A stretch of 64,000 bases of DNA from F23-D06 sp947165685 (GTDB lineage: Bacteria; Bacteroidota; Bacteroidia; Bacteroidales; WCHB1-69), in contig CAMVBK010000002.1 of assembly GCA_947165685.1 (NCBI GenBank), forward strand, positions 62,001 to 126,000, written 5' to 3'. The first letter of the stretch is position 1, and every line of letters begins with the position of its first letter. This document shows positions 1 through 6,997 of this stretch, in pieces. The position numbers and the translations under genes are program-made. A model generated the notes under the pieces. That model had not been told where the DNA came from. It saw only the letters and a program-made list of their open reading frames with translations, and did no database searches.

Positions 1-467
1 CCTACGCGCACCTCGGAGATGGGGCACTCGAAGGGGATGTTGGAGACGGCGATGGCGGAAGAGGCGGCCAGACAAGCGAGACAATCGGGCAAGAAATTCT
101 TGTCGCCAGAGATAAGGGTGACAACCACCTGGGTCTCAGCATGGAAGTTTTTGGGGAAGAGCGGGCGGATGGCGCGGTCAACTAAACGGGCAATGAGAAT
201 CTCATATTCCGAAGGACGAGCCTCACGTTTGAAGAAACCGCCAGGGAAACGACCCACGGCGCCGTACTTCTCCTGATATTCCACCTGCAGGGGCATGAAG
301 TCGGTGCCTTCCACGGCCTCTTTTTTGCAACACACGGTTGCGAGCAGCATGGTGTTGCCCATGGTGACGACTGCTGCGCCGTCGGCCTGCTTCGCCAATT
401 TTCCGGTTTCAATCGTAACCATACGACCGTCACCGATATCGAAAGTTGTTCTAACTCCTAAATTCAT
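1..467 (-). CDS. pnp: Polyribonucleotide nucleotidyltransferase (PNPase), N-terminal part
   Basis: Phosphorolytic 3'-5' exoribonuclease of mRNA decay; the window edge cuts the gene, leaving about 155 residues of the first RNase PH domain. Translation from the ATG at 467 starts MNLGVRTTFDIGDGRMV and continues through LLATVCCKKEAVEGTDFMPL and GRFPGGFFKREARPSEYE, which are typical PNPase N-terminal blocks. The gene lies downstream of rpsO in the same direction, the classical rpsO-pnp order. A strong hairpin between the two genes could attenuate or process the joint transcript. Confidence is high despite truncation. Confidence 0.95.
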   Translation of the reverse strand, partial: MNLGVRTTFDIGDGRMVTIETGKLAKQADGAAVVTMGNTMLLATVCCKKEAVEGTDFMPLQVEYQEKYGAVGRFPGGFFKREARPSEYEILIARLVDRAIRPLFPKNFHAETQVVVTLISGDKNFLPDCLACLAASSAIAVSNIPFECPISEVRV

Positions 468-511
468 AATGATTAATTTTTTAAAGTTGATACGAGTACA
501 GACAATAGCAA

Positions 512-555
512 ATATTCAAAAAGGCAATTTTCATCAAAATTGCCTTTTTGAATAT
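512..555 (-). terminator. Perfect hairpin between rpsO and pnp
   Basis: Two perfectly complementary 20-base arms (512-531 and 536-555) flank a four-base loop. Each arm has a run of five A or T, so the structure could end transcription on either strand. It lies 19 bases past the rpsO stop on the minus strand and 45 bases before pnp. It may be a terminator, an attenuator or a processing site for the rpsO-pnp transcript. Confidence 0.75.
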
Positions 556-574
556 CTCTGTAATCCTTCTGAAA

Positions 575-844
575 TTATTTTCTCAAGCCTAACTCCTTAA
601 TCAAGGCTCTGTAGCGCTCAATATCCTGTTGTTTGAGGTATTCGAGCATTTTTTTACGCTTGCCGACCAGGGTAATCAAAGCGCGCTTGGTCACGCGGTC
701 GCTGTGGTTTTGTTTCACATGCTCGGTCAGATGTTTGATGCGGTGCGTGAACAGGGCAACCTGAGCTTCGGGAGATCCCGTGTCGTTCTCGTTTTTGCCG
801 TATTTCGCGAAAATCTCTTTCTTAACGTCGTTTGTCAAATACAT
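575..844 (-). CDS. rpsO: 30S ribosomal protein S15
   Basis: Primary 16S rRNA-binding protein of the 30S subunit platform. The 89-residue product has the usual family length. It contains the conserved segments NDTGSPEAQVALFTHRIKHL and LVGKRKKMLEYL, the S15 helices that bind 16S rRNA. A Bacteroidota promoter lies upstream at 894-926, and pnp follows in the same direction. Confidence 0.98.
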   Translation of the reverse strand: MYLTNDVKKEIFAKYGKNENDTGSPEAQVALFTHRIKHLTEHVKQNHSDRVTKRALITLVGKRKKMLEYLKQQDIERYRALIKELGLRK

Positions 845-893
845 ACTTCTAACTGCTTTTAATTTATCTTTTTATCCATTTTAAAATCGGCGG

Positions 894-926
894 CAAAGAT
901 ACACTTTTTTCATTTACTTCTGCCAA
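894..926 (-). promoter_or_regulatory. Promoter of rpsO
   Basis: On the minus strand, TTG (926-924) is followed after 22 bases by TATCTTTG (901-894), which fits the Bacteroidota -33/-7 pattern. The start codon is 50 bases downstream. Confidence 0.65.
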
Positions 927-1118
927 CCTTTTCACTTATTTATTTTTCACTTGATTTGAGTTCCTGACAGTGGTCGCATTTTCGACAGGCAATGGGCAAA
1001 ATTAGCGAAAGTGTCACGATTTCTTTACTATTAATTGTTAAAATATTTTCTGAAAACAACAAGAAATCAAGTATAAACAGCTGATTAAAAATAAAATACG
1101 GAAAAATTTCAAAAACTA

Positions 1119-1150
1119 TTGACAAACGTTTTTTTTGATTGTATTTTTGC
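1119..1150 (+). promoter_or_regulatory. Promoter of the natural-product operon
   Basis: TTGAC (1119-1123) is followed 20 bases later by TATTTTTGC (1142-1150), a near-consensus Bacteroidota promoter. The first convincing coding region begins about 300 bases downstream, so the transcript has an unusually long leader. Nothing codes between 845 and 1118. Confidence 0.7.
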
Positions 1151-1446
1151 CATGACAAAAACAATAACGAAAAAAATGAATACGAATAGGAATTCCCATA
1201 CAAAACCAAGAGGCTTGCTAAGAAGCCTGCCCCGACTACCCGGCAAAGTCTTGCGCTCTGTCACGGAGGTGCCGACGACACTGGCAGAGCGCGAGATCAA
1301 TGCCATGAAAGAAAATCATGCTACCCGTCTATGTTGCTTTGTCCGCATGCAGCAGCACCAAAAGGCAAAAGCAGCCTGCTTTTGCCAGCGCACCGAGGAG
1401 GGGTCAAGCGCAGTTGACCCATAACGATTAACCTAATTCTATAAAC
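1151..1446 (+). promoter_or_regulatory. Structured 5' leader RNA of the natural-product operon
   Basis: Four inverted repeats follow one another. They are a 6-bp stem (1211-1216/1223-1228), a 12-bp stem with two G-U pairs (1251-1262/1283-1294), a perfect 11-bp stem around one base (1364-1374/1376-1386), and a 7-bp stem (1401-1407/1414-1420) ending 26 bases before the precursor start. An open frame from 1119 crosses the region, but its start lies in the promoter and its protein looks random. A regulatory leader or processed small RNA is the better reading. No known riboswitch class was recognised. Confidence 0.5.
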
Positions 1447-1701
1447 ATGGAAAAGAATATTTCAAACGATTTCAACAAGCTTTTAGACTCCATGAAGCTT
1501 TCCAAGAAACAATCCGAGATGATCAAGGGCGGTGCGACGATCAAGGAGTTCGACAAAACGGCCATGAACACGACTGACCAGGCGGCCATCTGCTTCAAGG
1601 ACAAATGCAACCCAGCTTGCAACACTAGCTGCACGGAATGCATCACCATCTGTATTTTGAGATGTTTCGCGGGAACTTGTGTCAGCGCAGGCACTTGGTA
1701 A
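1447..1701 (+). CDS. GG-leader RiPP precursor peptide with eight-cysteine core
   Basis: This 84-residue peptide looks like the substrate of the radical SAM enzyme encoded next. Residues 1-29 form a charged amphipathic leader (NKLLDSMKLSKKQSEMIKGG) ending in a double glycine at 28-29, like the GG-type Bacteroidales natural-product precursors. The core has cysteines at 49, 54, 58, 62, 65, 69, 73 and 78, mostly spaced CX3C, which recalls the CXXX-repeat precursor family, and ends in Trp. It has no signal peptide. The maturase starts 38 bases downstream. Cysteine-derived thioether links, giving a sactipeptide- or ranthipeptide-like product, are the likely modification, but this is inference. Confidence 0.8.
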   Translation: MEKNISNDFNKLLDSMKLSKKQSEMIKGGATIKEFDKTAMNTTDQAAICFKDKCNPACNTSCTECITICILRCFAGTCVSAGTW

Positions 1702-1739
1702 ACTATTTTCACAAAAGCCACATTAACTAACTTTCGATT

Positions 1740-3248
1740 ATGCAGACAACAGATTTGAATACATGCTATGTAGTGAATCCCGCCTACAAGTTCAGGGGGG
1801 ACTACAACAATGTCCTGATCACGAACAACAATTCGGCGCGATACAATGCCAACCTCTACCGTGACGACATCACTGTCTCCTTCGCTTGGCGCACGCATCC
1901 CGACTTGGCCGTCCTCTTCAGCATTTTCGACGGGGCGCATACCTTGAATGAGCTTGCGGCACAATTCAGCGCACAACAAGGAACAACCGAGGAAAGCTTC
2001 ATCGAGTCCGTAAGCCCTTGCATCTGCAACGAAGAACCCATACTGATTCCGGCATACGGCCAGCAATGGGTGTCGATCCCCAAGAACTTCCTGATTCCCA
2101 ACACGGAAAAAATCTTTCGGAAAGGAATGCTGGAAGGCGTGGACATTCCCTTCGTCAGACAGCATTACGATCTCTCAGAGGTTAGGCTGCACATTCCCAA
2201 CAACATGACTTTGATGCTCAACACGGAGTGCGTCACCGATTGCATCTATTGTTACGCTGACAAGCCGTATGTAAAACATCCACTTCCATTTCCCCGCATC
2301 CAGGCACTTCTCCGGGAGGCATCCGATCTGGGAATGTCAGATGTGGATGTGGACGGGGGCGACTTCTTCCTTTACCCTTATTGGCGCGAGCTGCTGATGG
2401 AAATGCGTAAATACGACTACCTCCCCACTATCTCCACCAAATGCCCAATGAGCGAAAGCATGGTCGAGGACCTGAAATACTTGGGAGTCAAGAAAATACA
2501 ACTTTCCATCGACAGTGTCGATAGTATGGAGATGCAAAAAATGCTGTACGTGGACGAATTCTACACCGATGAGGTGCTTTATGGTCTGCAGCTGTTGGAT
2601 GAAGCCGATATTGAAATCACCGTCAAGCCTGTCATCACCAAATTCAATGATTCCGAAGAGTCGCTGAACAACACCATCGACATGCTGACCTCTTTCGCGA
2701 ATGTGCGGCAGATCAACTTCACACCGGCCGACTTCAGCCAGTTCAAATCCGGGAGAGCCTACTTCAGCACCCGCGCACAATTAGCGAGACTGAAGACCAT
2801 CGTGGAGGAACGCAACAAAACGTGTTCGGCAAAACTATCCTTTCTTGGCTATGCCGAACCGCAAACCGAGGAGCAACGCAGGGAGAGTTTCCCGCACCGT
2901 TCCCTCTGCTCGGGGAACGTCCACGGCTTCTTTGTTCTGCCCGACGGCAAGGTAACCTTCTGCGAACAAATGTACTGGCACCCGTTTTTCATTCTCGGCG
3001 ACCTCACCAGGCAGTCGATCATGGAGATGTGGAATTCTGATTTGGCACTTGCCCGGTGGAATTTTTCCCAGGATGAAGTCCGCGATGTAAGTCCGTGCAA
3101 AACGTGCGAAGAGTTTGAAAAGTGCCACCGGGGGTTGGGAAATTGCTGGAGAATGGCCATCTCAGCCTACGGTTATGAAAACTACGACTTCCCCGCACCC
3201 AACTGCCCGAAAGCTCCTCCTATCATGAAAGATTTTTACATTCAATAA
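1740..3248 (+). CDS. Radical SAM/SPASM peptide maturase
   Basis: This 502-residue enzyme probably modifies the upstream Cys-rich precursor. The SAM-binding [4Fe-4S] motif CX3CX2C is at C164, C168 and C171 (CVTDCIYC), followed by a GG-type SAM contact near DVDGGDFF (203-210). The C-terminal SPASM region has cysteines at 390, 408, 453, 456, 462, 469 and 489, enough for two auxiliary clusters. Residues 1-120 precede the barrel and contain a stretch resembling a PqqD-like peptide-binding domain (VLFSIFDGAHTLNELAAQF), the usual leader-recognition element. It sits between precursor and membrane protein with gaps of 38 and 25 bases, so the three are probably one operon. The exact bond formed cannot be read from sequence. 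Confidence 0.85.
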   Translation: MQTTDLNTCYVVNPAYKFRGDYNNVLITNNNSARYNANLYRDDITVSFAWRTHPDLAVLFSIFDGAHTLNELAAQFSAQQGTTEESFIESVSPCICNEEPILIPAYGQQWVSIPKNFLIPNTEKIFRKGMLEGVDIPFVRQHYDLSEVRLHIPNNMTLMLNTECVTDCIYCYADKPYVKHPLPFPRIQALLREASDLGMSDVDVDGGDFFLYPYWRELLMEMRKYDYLPTISTKCPMSESMVEDLKYLGVKKIQLSIDSVDSMEMQKMLYVDEFYTDEVLYGLQLLDEADIEITVKPVITKFNDSEESLNNTIDMLTSFANVRQINFTPADFSQFKSGRAYFSTRAQLARLKTIVEERNKTCSAKLSFLGYAEPQTEEQRRESFPHRSLCSGNVHGFFVLPDGKVTFCEQMYWHPFFILGDLTRQSIMEMWNSDLALARWNFSQDEVRDVSPCKTCEEFEKCHRGLGNCWRMAISAYGYENYDFPAPNCPKAPPIMKDFYIQ

Positions 3249-3273
3249 ATTTATCACCTAAAATTCAAAGATT

Positions 3274-5100
3274 ATGAGTGCGTTAGCAGAGAAAGTGAAC
3301 AAAGCGGCCAAACGGTTTTTCTCCATTGGTTTTGACTTTATTCTTGTATTATTTAGTTTTCATGTTTTGGACTCTTTTATAAATTGTTTTTTTTGGTTCC
3401 CCTTTTGGCTAACCTTCGCTCTCTGCTACGCACTTTATTATTTTGTAGGACTATCCTTTTTCCGCACTACCATCGGCAACCAACTTTTCGGATTCCGACT
3501 CAAATCCGACAAGCCCATCACCCGAATCGGAATTGCCATACGGTGCTTCTTGGAAACCTTGGTTCTATGGATTATGCCCAGCCTCATCGCTATTTATCTG
3601 TATCGCACTTATTACGAAAGCATTACATTTCTCCTTTTCCTGATTTTCTACTACTTGATTATCGGCATTATCCATCTCATAGCCCAGAACCCTATTTGGA
3701 ACTGGCTTTTCTCCTATCGCTACTGTCCCGAGGCGCGAGACAAAAGACAAATTCTGCAACGGTATATCCTCACAACCCTCGCTATCTTCCTCGGTTTTTT
3801 CGCCACTATGCTCTGCAACAACATCCATAACCCAGGAACTGATAAATTTTGCGGCTTCAAGATGCCCTTCAAAATGAGGGAATACCCTGAAAACCGAAAG
3901 GCGGAACAATATGCCGAATTTATGCGCCAACAAGAGGATGCCAAGGATTACCTGCTTGGTCTGTTCGAACAAAACGACATTGTCGTTCTGGAAGAGACAT
4001 TCCACGATGCCATCCCGCAATGGGACTTCATCTACGAAGTGGTCAGCGACCCGAGATTCATTCAGGCAGCAGGCACCGTATTCATCGAATACGGCGACAT
4101 CAAGTACCAGGCGGACATCGACAGCTTTTTGGTTGCCCAATTTGACAGTGACAGCGCAAGGGAGAAAGCCCTGGTGGAATCCGGAATTTTCCGGCTTGAA
4201 GGATACAATCTTTCCAATTTTTTCCGTCGCGTCAACCAGTTGAACACCTCCCTACCCGACAGCCAAAAAATAAGCATTCGCTACACCAACGACATGCACC
4301 ACGGGAAATATTTCTCCACCATTAACTTCGACACTCTCTCGCCTCACCATAACGAAGACTCTGTCATGGCAAACATAGTCATCGAATGGTATCGGAACTT
4401 CGGTCGCAAATGCTTGGTAGTCACCAACACACGTCATGCCACTATCTTACATCACTCCGTGGAACCCGGCGACCAGCTGAAGTACTACAAGCTCCTACCT
4501 AACGAGGCAAATCTCATACACCAGGCCCTCCCCGACCAGACAGTCAACGTATTCTATTACGGCGACATCAATTTTTTGGGTATCAACCGTCCTGCGCACG
4601 GCCTTTGGCGCACAGCGTTCAGACTCTCCGGCAAGCGGCCGATCGGATTTGACCTTCAGGGCACAGACTTCGGAAAGACCTATTACAGCATGATTCCCCT
4701 GCAATATTCCAAAATCCAACTCCAAGAGATGTTCGACGGCATCATCTTTAACGGTCTGGAAGAGGACGTGCTCAATCAAAAGACTTTCTCACCAATGTCC
4801 CAACACGCTGTATTACACGAATACAAACAACGACTTCAATCCGGTGAAATCGACTCCACCACCCTGCTTAACCTCCACACTTACCAAGATGGCGGCGCAA
4901 GAAAACCGACGCTGACCATTGATGAGATCTTACAAAACTATGCTCCGAAGGAAATTGACCAAACGAGCAAAAGCTTGAATTGGACAATCTCGACAGGAGC
5001 ATTACTCGACTGTTGGATAGGGGCACTGCTATTCCTACTCCTCTGGATTCCCACCACCTTGTACTTGTTGATTCGACTGGCCATACCTACAAAAAAATAA
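3274..5100 (+). CDS. Membrane protein: RDD domain plus EreA/ChaN/Tiki-like hydrolase domain
   Basis: The 608-residue product is the third gene of the natural-product operon. Residues 11-136 look like an RDD membrane domain (conserved R and D near the start, then TIGNQLFGFRLKSD). Another hydrophobic helix lies at about 163-182. Residues 230-500 are soluble and resemble the erythromycin esterase/ChaN/Tiki superfamily: IVVLEETFHDAIPQWDF (E240, E241, H244), VFIEYG (E272), then VVTNTRHATILHH (H388). A final helix spans 575-601. Five helices before the soluble part would place it in the periplasm. It might cleave or degrade the peptide, give immunity, or act on an unrelated substrate. The domain match is from memory of motifs and needs a profile search. 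Confidence 0.6.
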   Translation: MSALAEKVNKAAKRFFSIGFDFILVLFSFHVLDSFINCFFWFPFWLTFALCYALYYFVGLSFFRTTIGNQLFGFRLKSDKPITRIGIAIRCFLETLVLWIMPSLIAIYLYRTYYESITFLLFLIFYYLIIGIIHLIAQNPIWNWLFSYRYCPEARDKRQILQRYILTTLAIFLGFFATMLCNNIHNPGTDKFCGFKMPFKMREYPENRKAEQYAEFMRQQEDAKDYLLGLFEQNDIVVLEETFHDAIPQWDFIYEVVSDPRFIQAAGTVFIEYGDIKYQADIDSFLVAQFDSDSAREKALVESGIFRLEGYNLSNFFRRVNQLNTSLPDSQKISIRYTNDMHHGKYFSTINFDTLSPHHNEDSVMANIVIEWYRNFGRKCLVVTNTRHATILHHSVEPGDQLKYYKLLPNEANLIHQALPDQTVNVFYYGDINFLGINRPAHGLWRTAFRLSGKRPIGFDLQGTDFGKTYYSMIPLQYSKIQLQEMFDGIIFNGLEEDVLNQKTFSPMSQHAVLHEYKQRLQSGEIDSTTLLNLHTYQDGGARKPTLTIDEILQNYAPKEIDQTSKSLNWTISTGALLDCWIGALLFLLLWIPTTLYLLIRLAIPTKK

Positions 5101-5142
5101 GATCGAAAAAATCGGGAAAGTTTTTTGCCTAAAAGACCACTA

Positions 5143-5172
5143 TTGACTATTGTCAAAAAATACTATCTTTGC
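5143..5172 (+). promoter_or_regulatory. Promoter of dsrC with overlapping dyad
   Basis: TTGAC (5143-5147) and TATCTTTGC (5164-5172) form a Bacteroidota promoter 19 bases before the dsrC start. The -33 box is half of a dyad, TTGAC (5143-5147) and GTCAA (5152-5156), separated by four bases. This could be a regulator-binding site. Confidence 0.6.
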
Positions 5173-5190
5173 GGCTCAAAAAAAATTATT

Positions 5191-5508
5191 ATGGCAAACA
5201 TCGAATTCAATAACAAGACCTACGAGATGGACGGCGACGGCTTCATGGTTCATCCCGAAGAATGGAACAAAGAACTGGCTGCGGAAATCGCCAAGGCCGA
5301 CGGAATCACGGAAATGACCGAAAACCACTGGAAAGTGGTCGATTGTATCCGCGCCAACTACGAAGAAAAGGGTATTGCCCCGATGGTGCGTACCATCTGC
5401 AAGACCGCCAATCTGAAACTGAAAGACATCTACGAGCTGTTCCCGCTCGGTCCCGCGAGAGGTGCCTGCCGCGTGGCTGGCCTGCCCAAACCTGAAGGTT
5501 GCGTATAA
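5191..5508 (+). CDS. dsrC: DsrC/TusE-family sulfur-carrier protein with both C-terminal cysteines
   Basis: A small thiol protein of 105 residues. The C-terminus GACRVAGLPKPEGCV keeps both redox cysteines, C93 and the penultimate C104, eleven residues apart. TusE proteins of tRNA thiolation normally keep only the last one, so this is the DsrC form able to make an intramolecular disulfide or trisulfide. The start at 5191 is chosen because the promoter -7 element (5164-5172) lies inside the longer open frame. No dsrAB sulfite reductase is visible in the window. The next gene encodes a NarI-like membrane cytochrome, a plausible electron partner by analogy with DsrM/TmcC proteins, so both may form a thiol-disulfide redox module. 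Confidence 0.9.
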   Translation: MANIEFNNKTYEMDGDGFMVHPEEWNKELAAEIAKADGITEMTENHWKVVDCIRANYEEKGIAPMVRTICKTANLKLKDIYELFPLGPARGACRVAGLPKPEGCV

Positions 5509-5510
5509 TC

Positions 5511-5607
5511 GGCCGTTGGCTTTTGGCTTTTAGTTTTTGGCCGTTAGCTATTAGCCCTTGGACACGAGGTATTTGACAACAGCCAATAGCTACTATCCAA
5601 CAGCCAA
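5511..5607. repeat. Degenerate GGCTGTT/GGCTTTT heptamer repeat, inverted arrangement
   Basis: After the dsrC stop, the left part carries units such as GTTGGCTTTTGGCTTTTAG, and the right part carries the reverse complement (CAACAGCCAATAGC). The same repeat family occurs at 56148-56315 and 60142-60179. The inverted layout could fold in RNA. No gene is visible here. Confidence 0.65.
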
Positions 5608-5657
5608 AGAAGCATGAGTAATATTAGGCTAAACCAACAAAACCTAAACTTTTGATT

Positions 5658-6308
5658 ATGAGTATAATGCAATGGTTGGCAATTGCCGCGACGGTTTATT
5701 GCTTTATTAGTCTTTTCATTCATTTCGTCAAGATTGTGCGCCTTGGAGCCCCCAAGGACAAGTCGGAGCCGAGCGGCAGCGTGAAGGAGGGCGTGATTTA
5801 CGCCAACACCCGCGCCATGATGCCCGACCAGAAGGAGTCGGCGTATCTGCACATTCCGTCTTACGCCACGGGAATGTTGTTCCACATCGGTGTGTTCACC
5901 TGCTTGTTGATCTTTGTGCTCTCCTTTTTTCCGTTTTTCAACCGCTGGATTAGTGGCGGCTGCAATTGGCATCTGATTCTGGCCATCCCGACTGTTTTGG
6001 GTACTATCTGTGGTGTTATCTTGTTTGTCAGAAGGTTGATCTCCAAAGATTTGAAGCCCTTTACCACGCCAGATGACTACATCTCCTGCGGACTGGTCAC
6101 CCTTTTCCAGTTGATGACCACACTCTACCTGTGCTTCCCGACTTGTTGTGGAGCTGTTACCATATTATATTATATAAGCTGCATCCTGCTGCTCCTCTAT
6201 ATGCCGTTGGGCAAGCTGCGCCACGCGGTCTATTATTTCGCGGCGCGCTACCATCTGGGGTTCTTCTACGGATGGCGGAATGTGTGGCCGAACAGGGAGA
6301 AGGAATAA
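5658..6308 (+). CDS. NarI/DsrM-like membrane cytochrome b subunit
   Basis: The 216-residue protein has about five hydrophobic helices and resembles the gamma subunit of respiratory nitrate reductase and its DsrM/TmcC relatives. Histidines placed in or near helices are candidates for heme b binding: FIHFVK near residue 22, GMLFHIGVF, and the C-terminal LGKLRHAVYYFAARYHLGFF, which matches the family pattern around the last two heme ligands. The ATG at 5658 is preferred over an upstream TTG. It follows dsrC by about 150 bases, most of it repeat. No iron-sulfur partner of the DsrK/HdrD type is adjacent, so the electron route is unknown. Confidence 0.65.
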   Translation: MSIMQWLAIAATVYCFISLFIHFVKIVRLGAPKDKSEPSGSVKEGVIYANTRAMMPDQKESAYLHIPSYATGMLFHIGVFTCLLIFVLSFFPFFNRWISGGCNWHLILAIPTVLGTICGVILFVRRLISKDLKPFTTPDDYISCGLVTLFQLMTTLYLCFPTCCGAVTILYYISCILLLLYMPLGKLRHAVYYFAARYHLGFFYGWRNVWPNREKE

Positions 6309-6310
6309 CC

Positions 6311-6379
6311 CCTACCCCGGCCTACGGCCACCCCTTCCCCTGGGGAAGGGGAATCCCCTCGCTCCGGCACGGTGTGCCG
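6311..6379. repeat. GC-rich palindromic intergenic element
   Basis: Two close palindromes lie between the cytochrome gene and the next lipoprotein gene. They are CCCCTTCCCC/GGGGAAGGGG (6331-6340 and 6342-6351) and CGGCAC/GTGCCG (6365-6370 and 6374-6379). The GC content differs sharply from nearby spacers. It looks like a dispersed REP-type element and might also stop transcription. Confidence 0.5.
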
Positions 6380-6442
6380 AAATTGGAAAGTGAAGCGTAC
6401 GAAGGATTTGATCAGTATATCAGTAATTAAAAGTTCAAGACG

Positions 6443-6976
6443 ATGAAAGATACAAAAGGACAACCCGAAAGAAAATGCAGCCGATCGTTTGGTGTGCTTT
6501 GTGCTGCGGTGCTGACAGTTTTCGCTCTGTTCGCCGCATGCGAGCGGCCGGAACCGGAACCCGAACCCGAAGTGAATCCTACTGAACAGGTTGTTCTTGT
6601 GGATGGTCCCATTCCGTTTTCAGAGATTACTACCGACTCAACAGGTTGCGGATGGCACAATATTCAATACGACAACCAGGCTGTCCTGATAAACGACACC
6701 CAATCTTTCTTTCTTTACACGGATTGTGTTGACGGACACTATCCTGAAATTAATTTCGACAGCAACAGTGTTGTATTATGGAGCGGTTGGGTTGGTGGAG
6801 GTTCTTATTTCAACACAGCTACTATTGAATGTGTAGAAGGGGTTTTCCATATTGACTTGTTCTTTCAAGAGGATCTTACTTGTGTTGCAAGTGAGCCTTG
6901 GATAAAAGTGTTTTTACTACCAAAAATCCCGGATAGCACACCAATTTCCGTAGAGGTTCATGTCGCATCAATTTAA
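6443..6976 (+). CDS. Putative lipoprotein, unknown function
   Basis: A 177-residue secreted lipoprotein. The signal sequence ends in LFAAC with the lipidated Cys at 33, followed by a short repeated Pro-Glu spacer (residues 36-43). The rest is a soluble, cysteine-containing domain rich in beta-type sequence that I do not recognise. It has no obvious operon partner: the nuclease gene starts 21 bases after its stop, but the two products share no visible function. It is probably exposed at the outer membrane or in the periplasm. Confidence 0.7.
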   Translation: MKDTKGQPERKCSRSFGVLCAAVLTVFALFAACERPEPEPEPEVNPTEQVVLVDGPIPFSEITTDSTGCGWHNIQYDNQAVLINDTQSFFLYTDCVDGHYPEINFDSNSVVLWSGWVGGGSYFNTATIECVEGVFHIDLFFQEDLTCVASEPWIKVFLLPKIPDSTPISVEVHVASI

Positions 6977-6997
6977 AGTTATTTCAATAATAAGAGT

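Noticed and set aside
1119..1424. A 101-codon frame between the operon promoter and the precursor gene
   Set aside because: It begins within the promoter, has no domain or signal, and runs through four RNA hairpins. A leader RNA fits better, though a short peptide cannot be fully excluded.
5191..5508. TusE of tRNA thiolation
   Set aside because: Both C-terminal cysteines are present and no tusBCD genes are adjacent, so the DsrC form is preferred.
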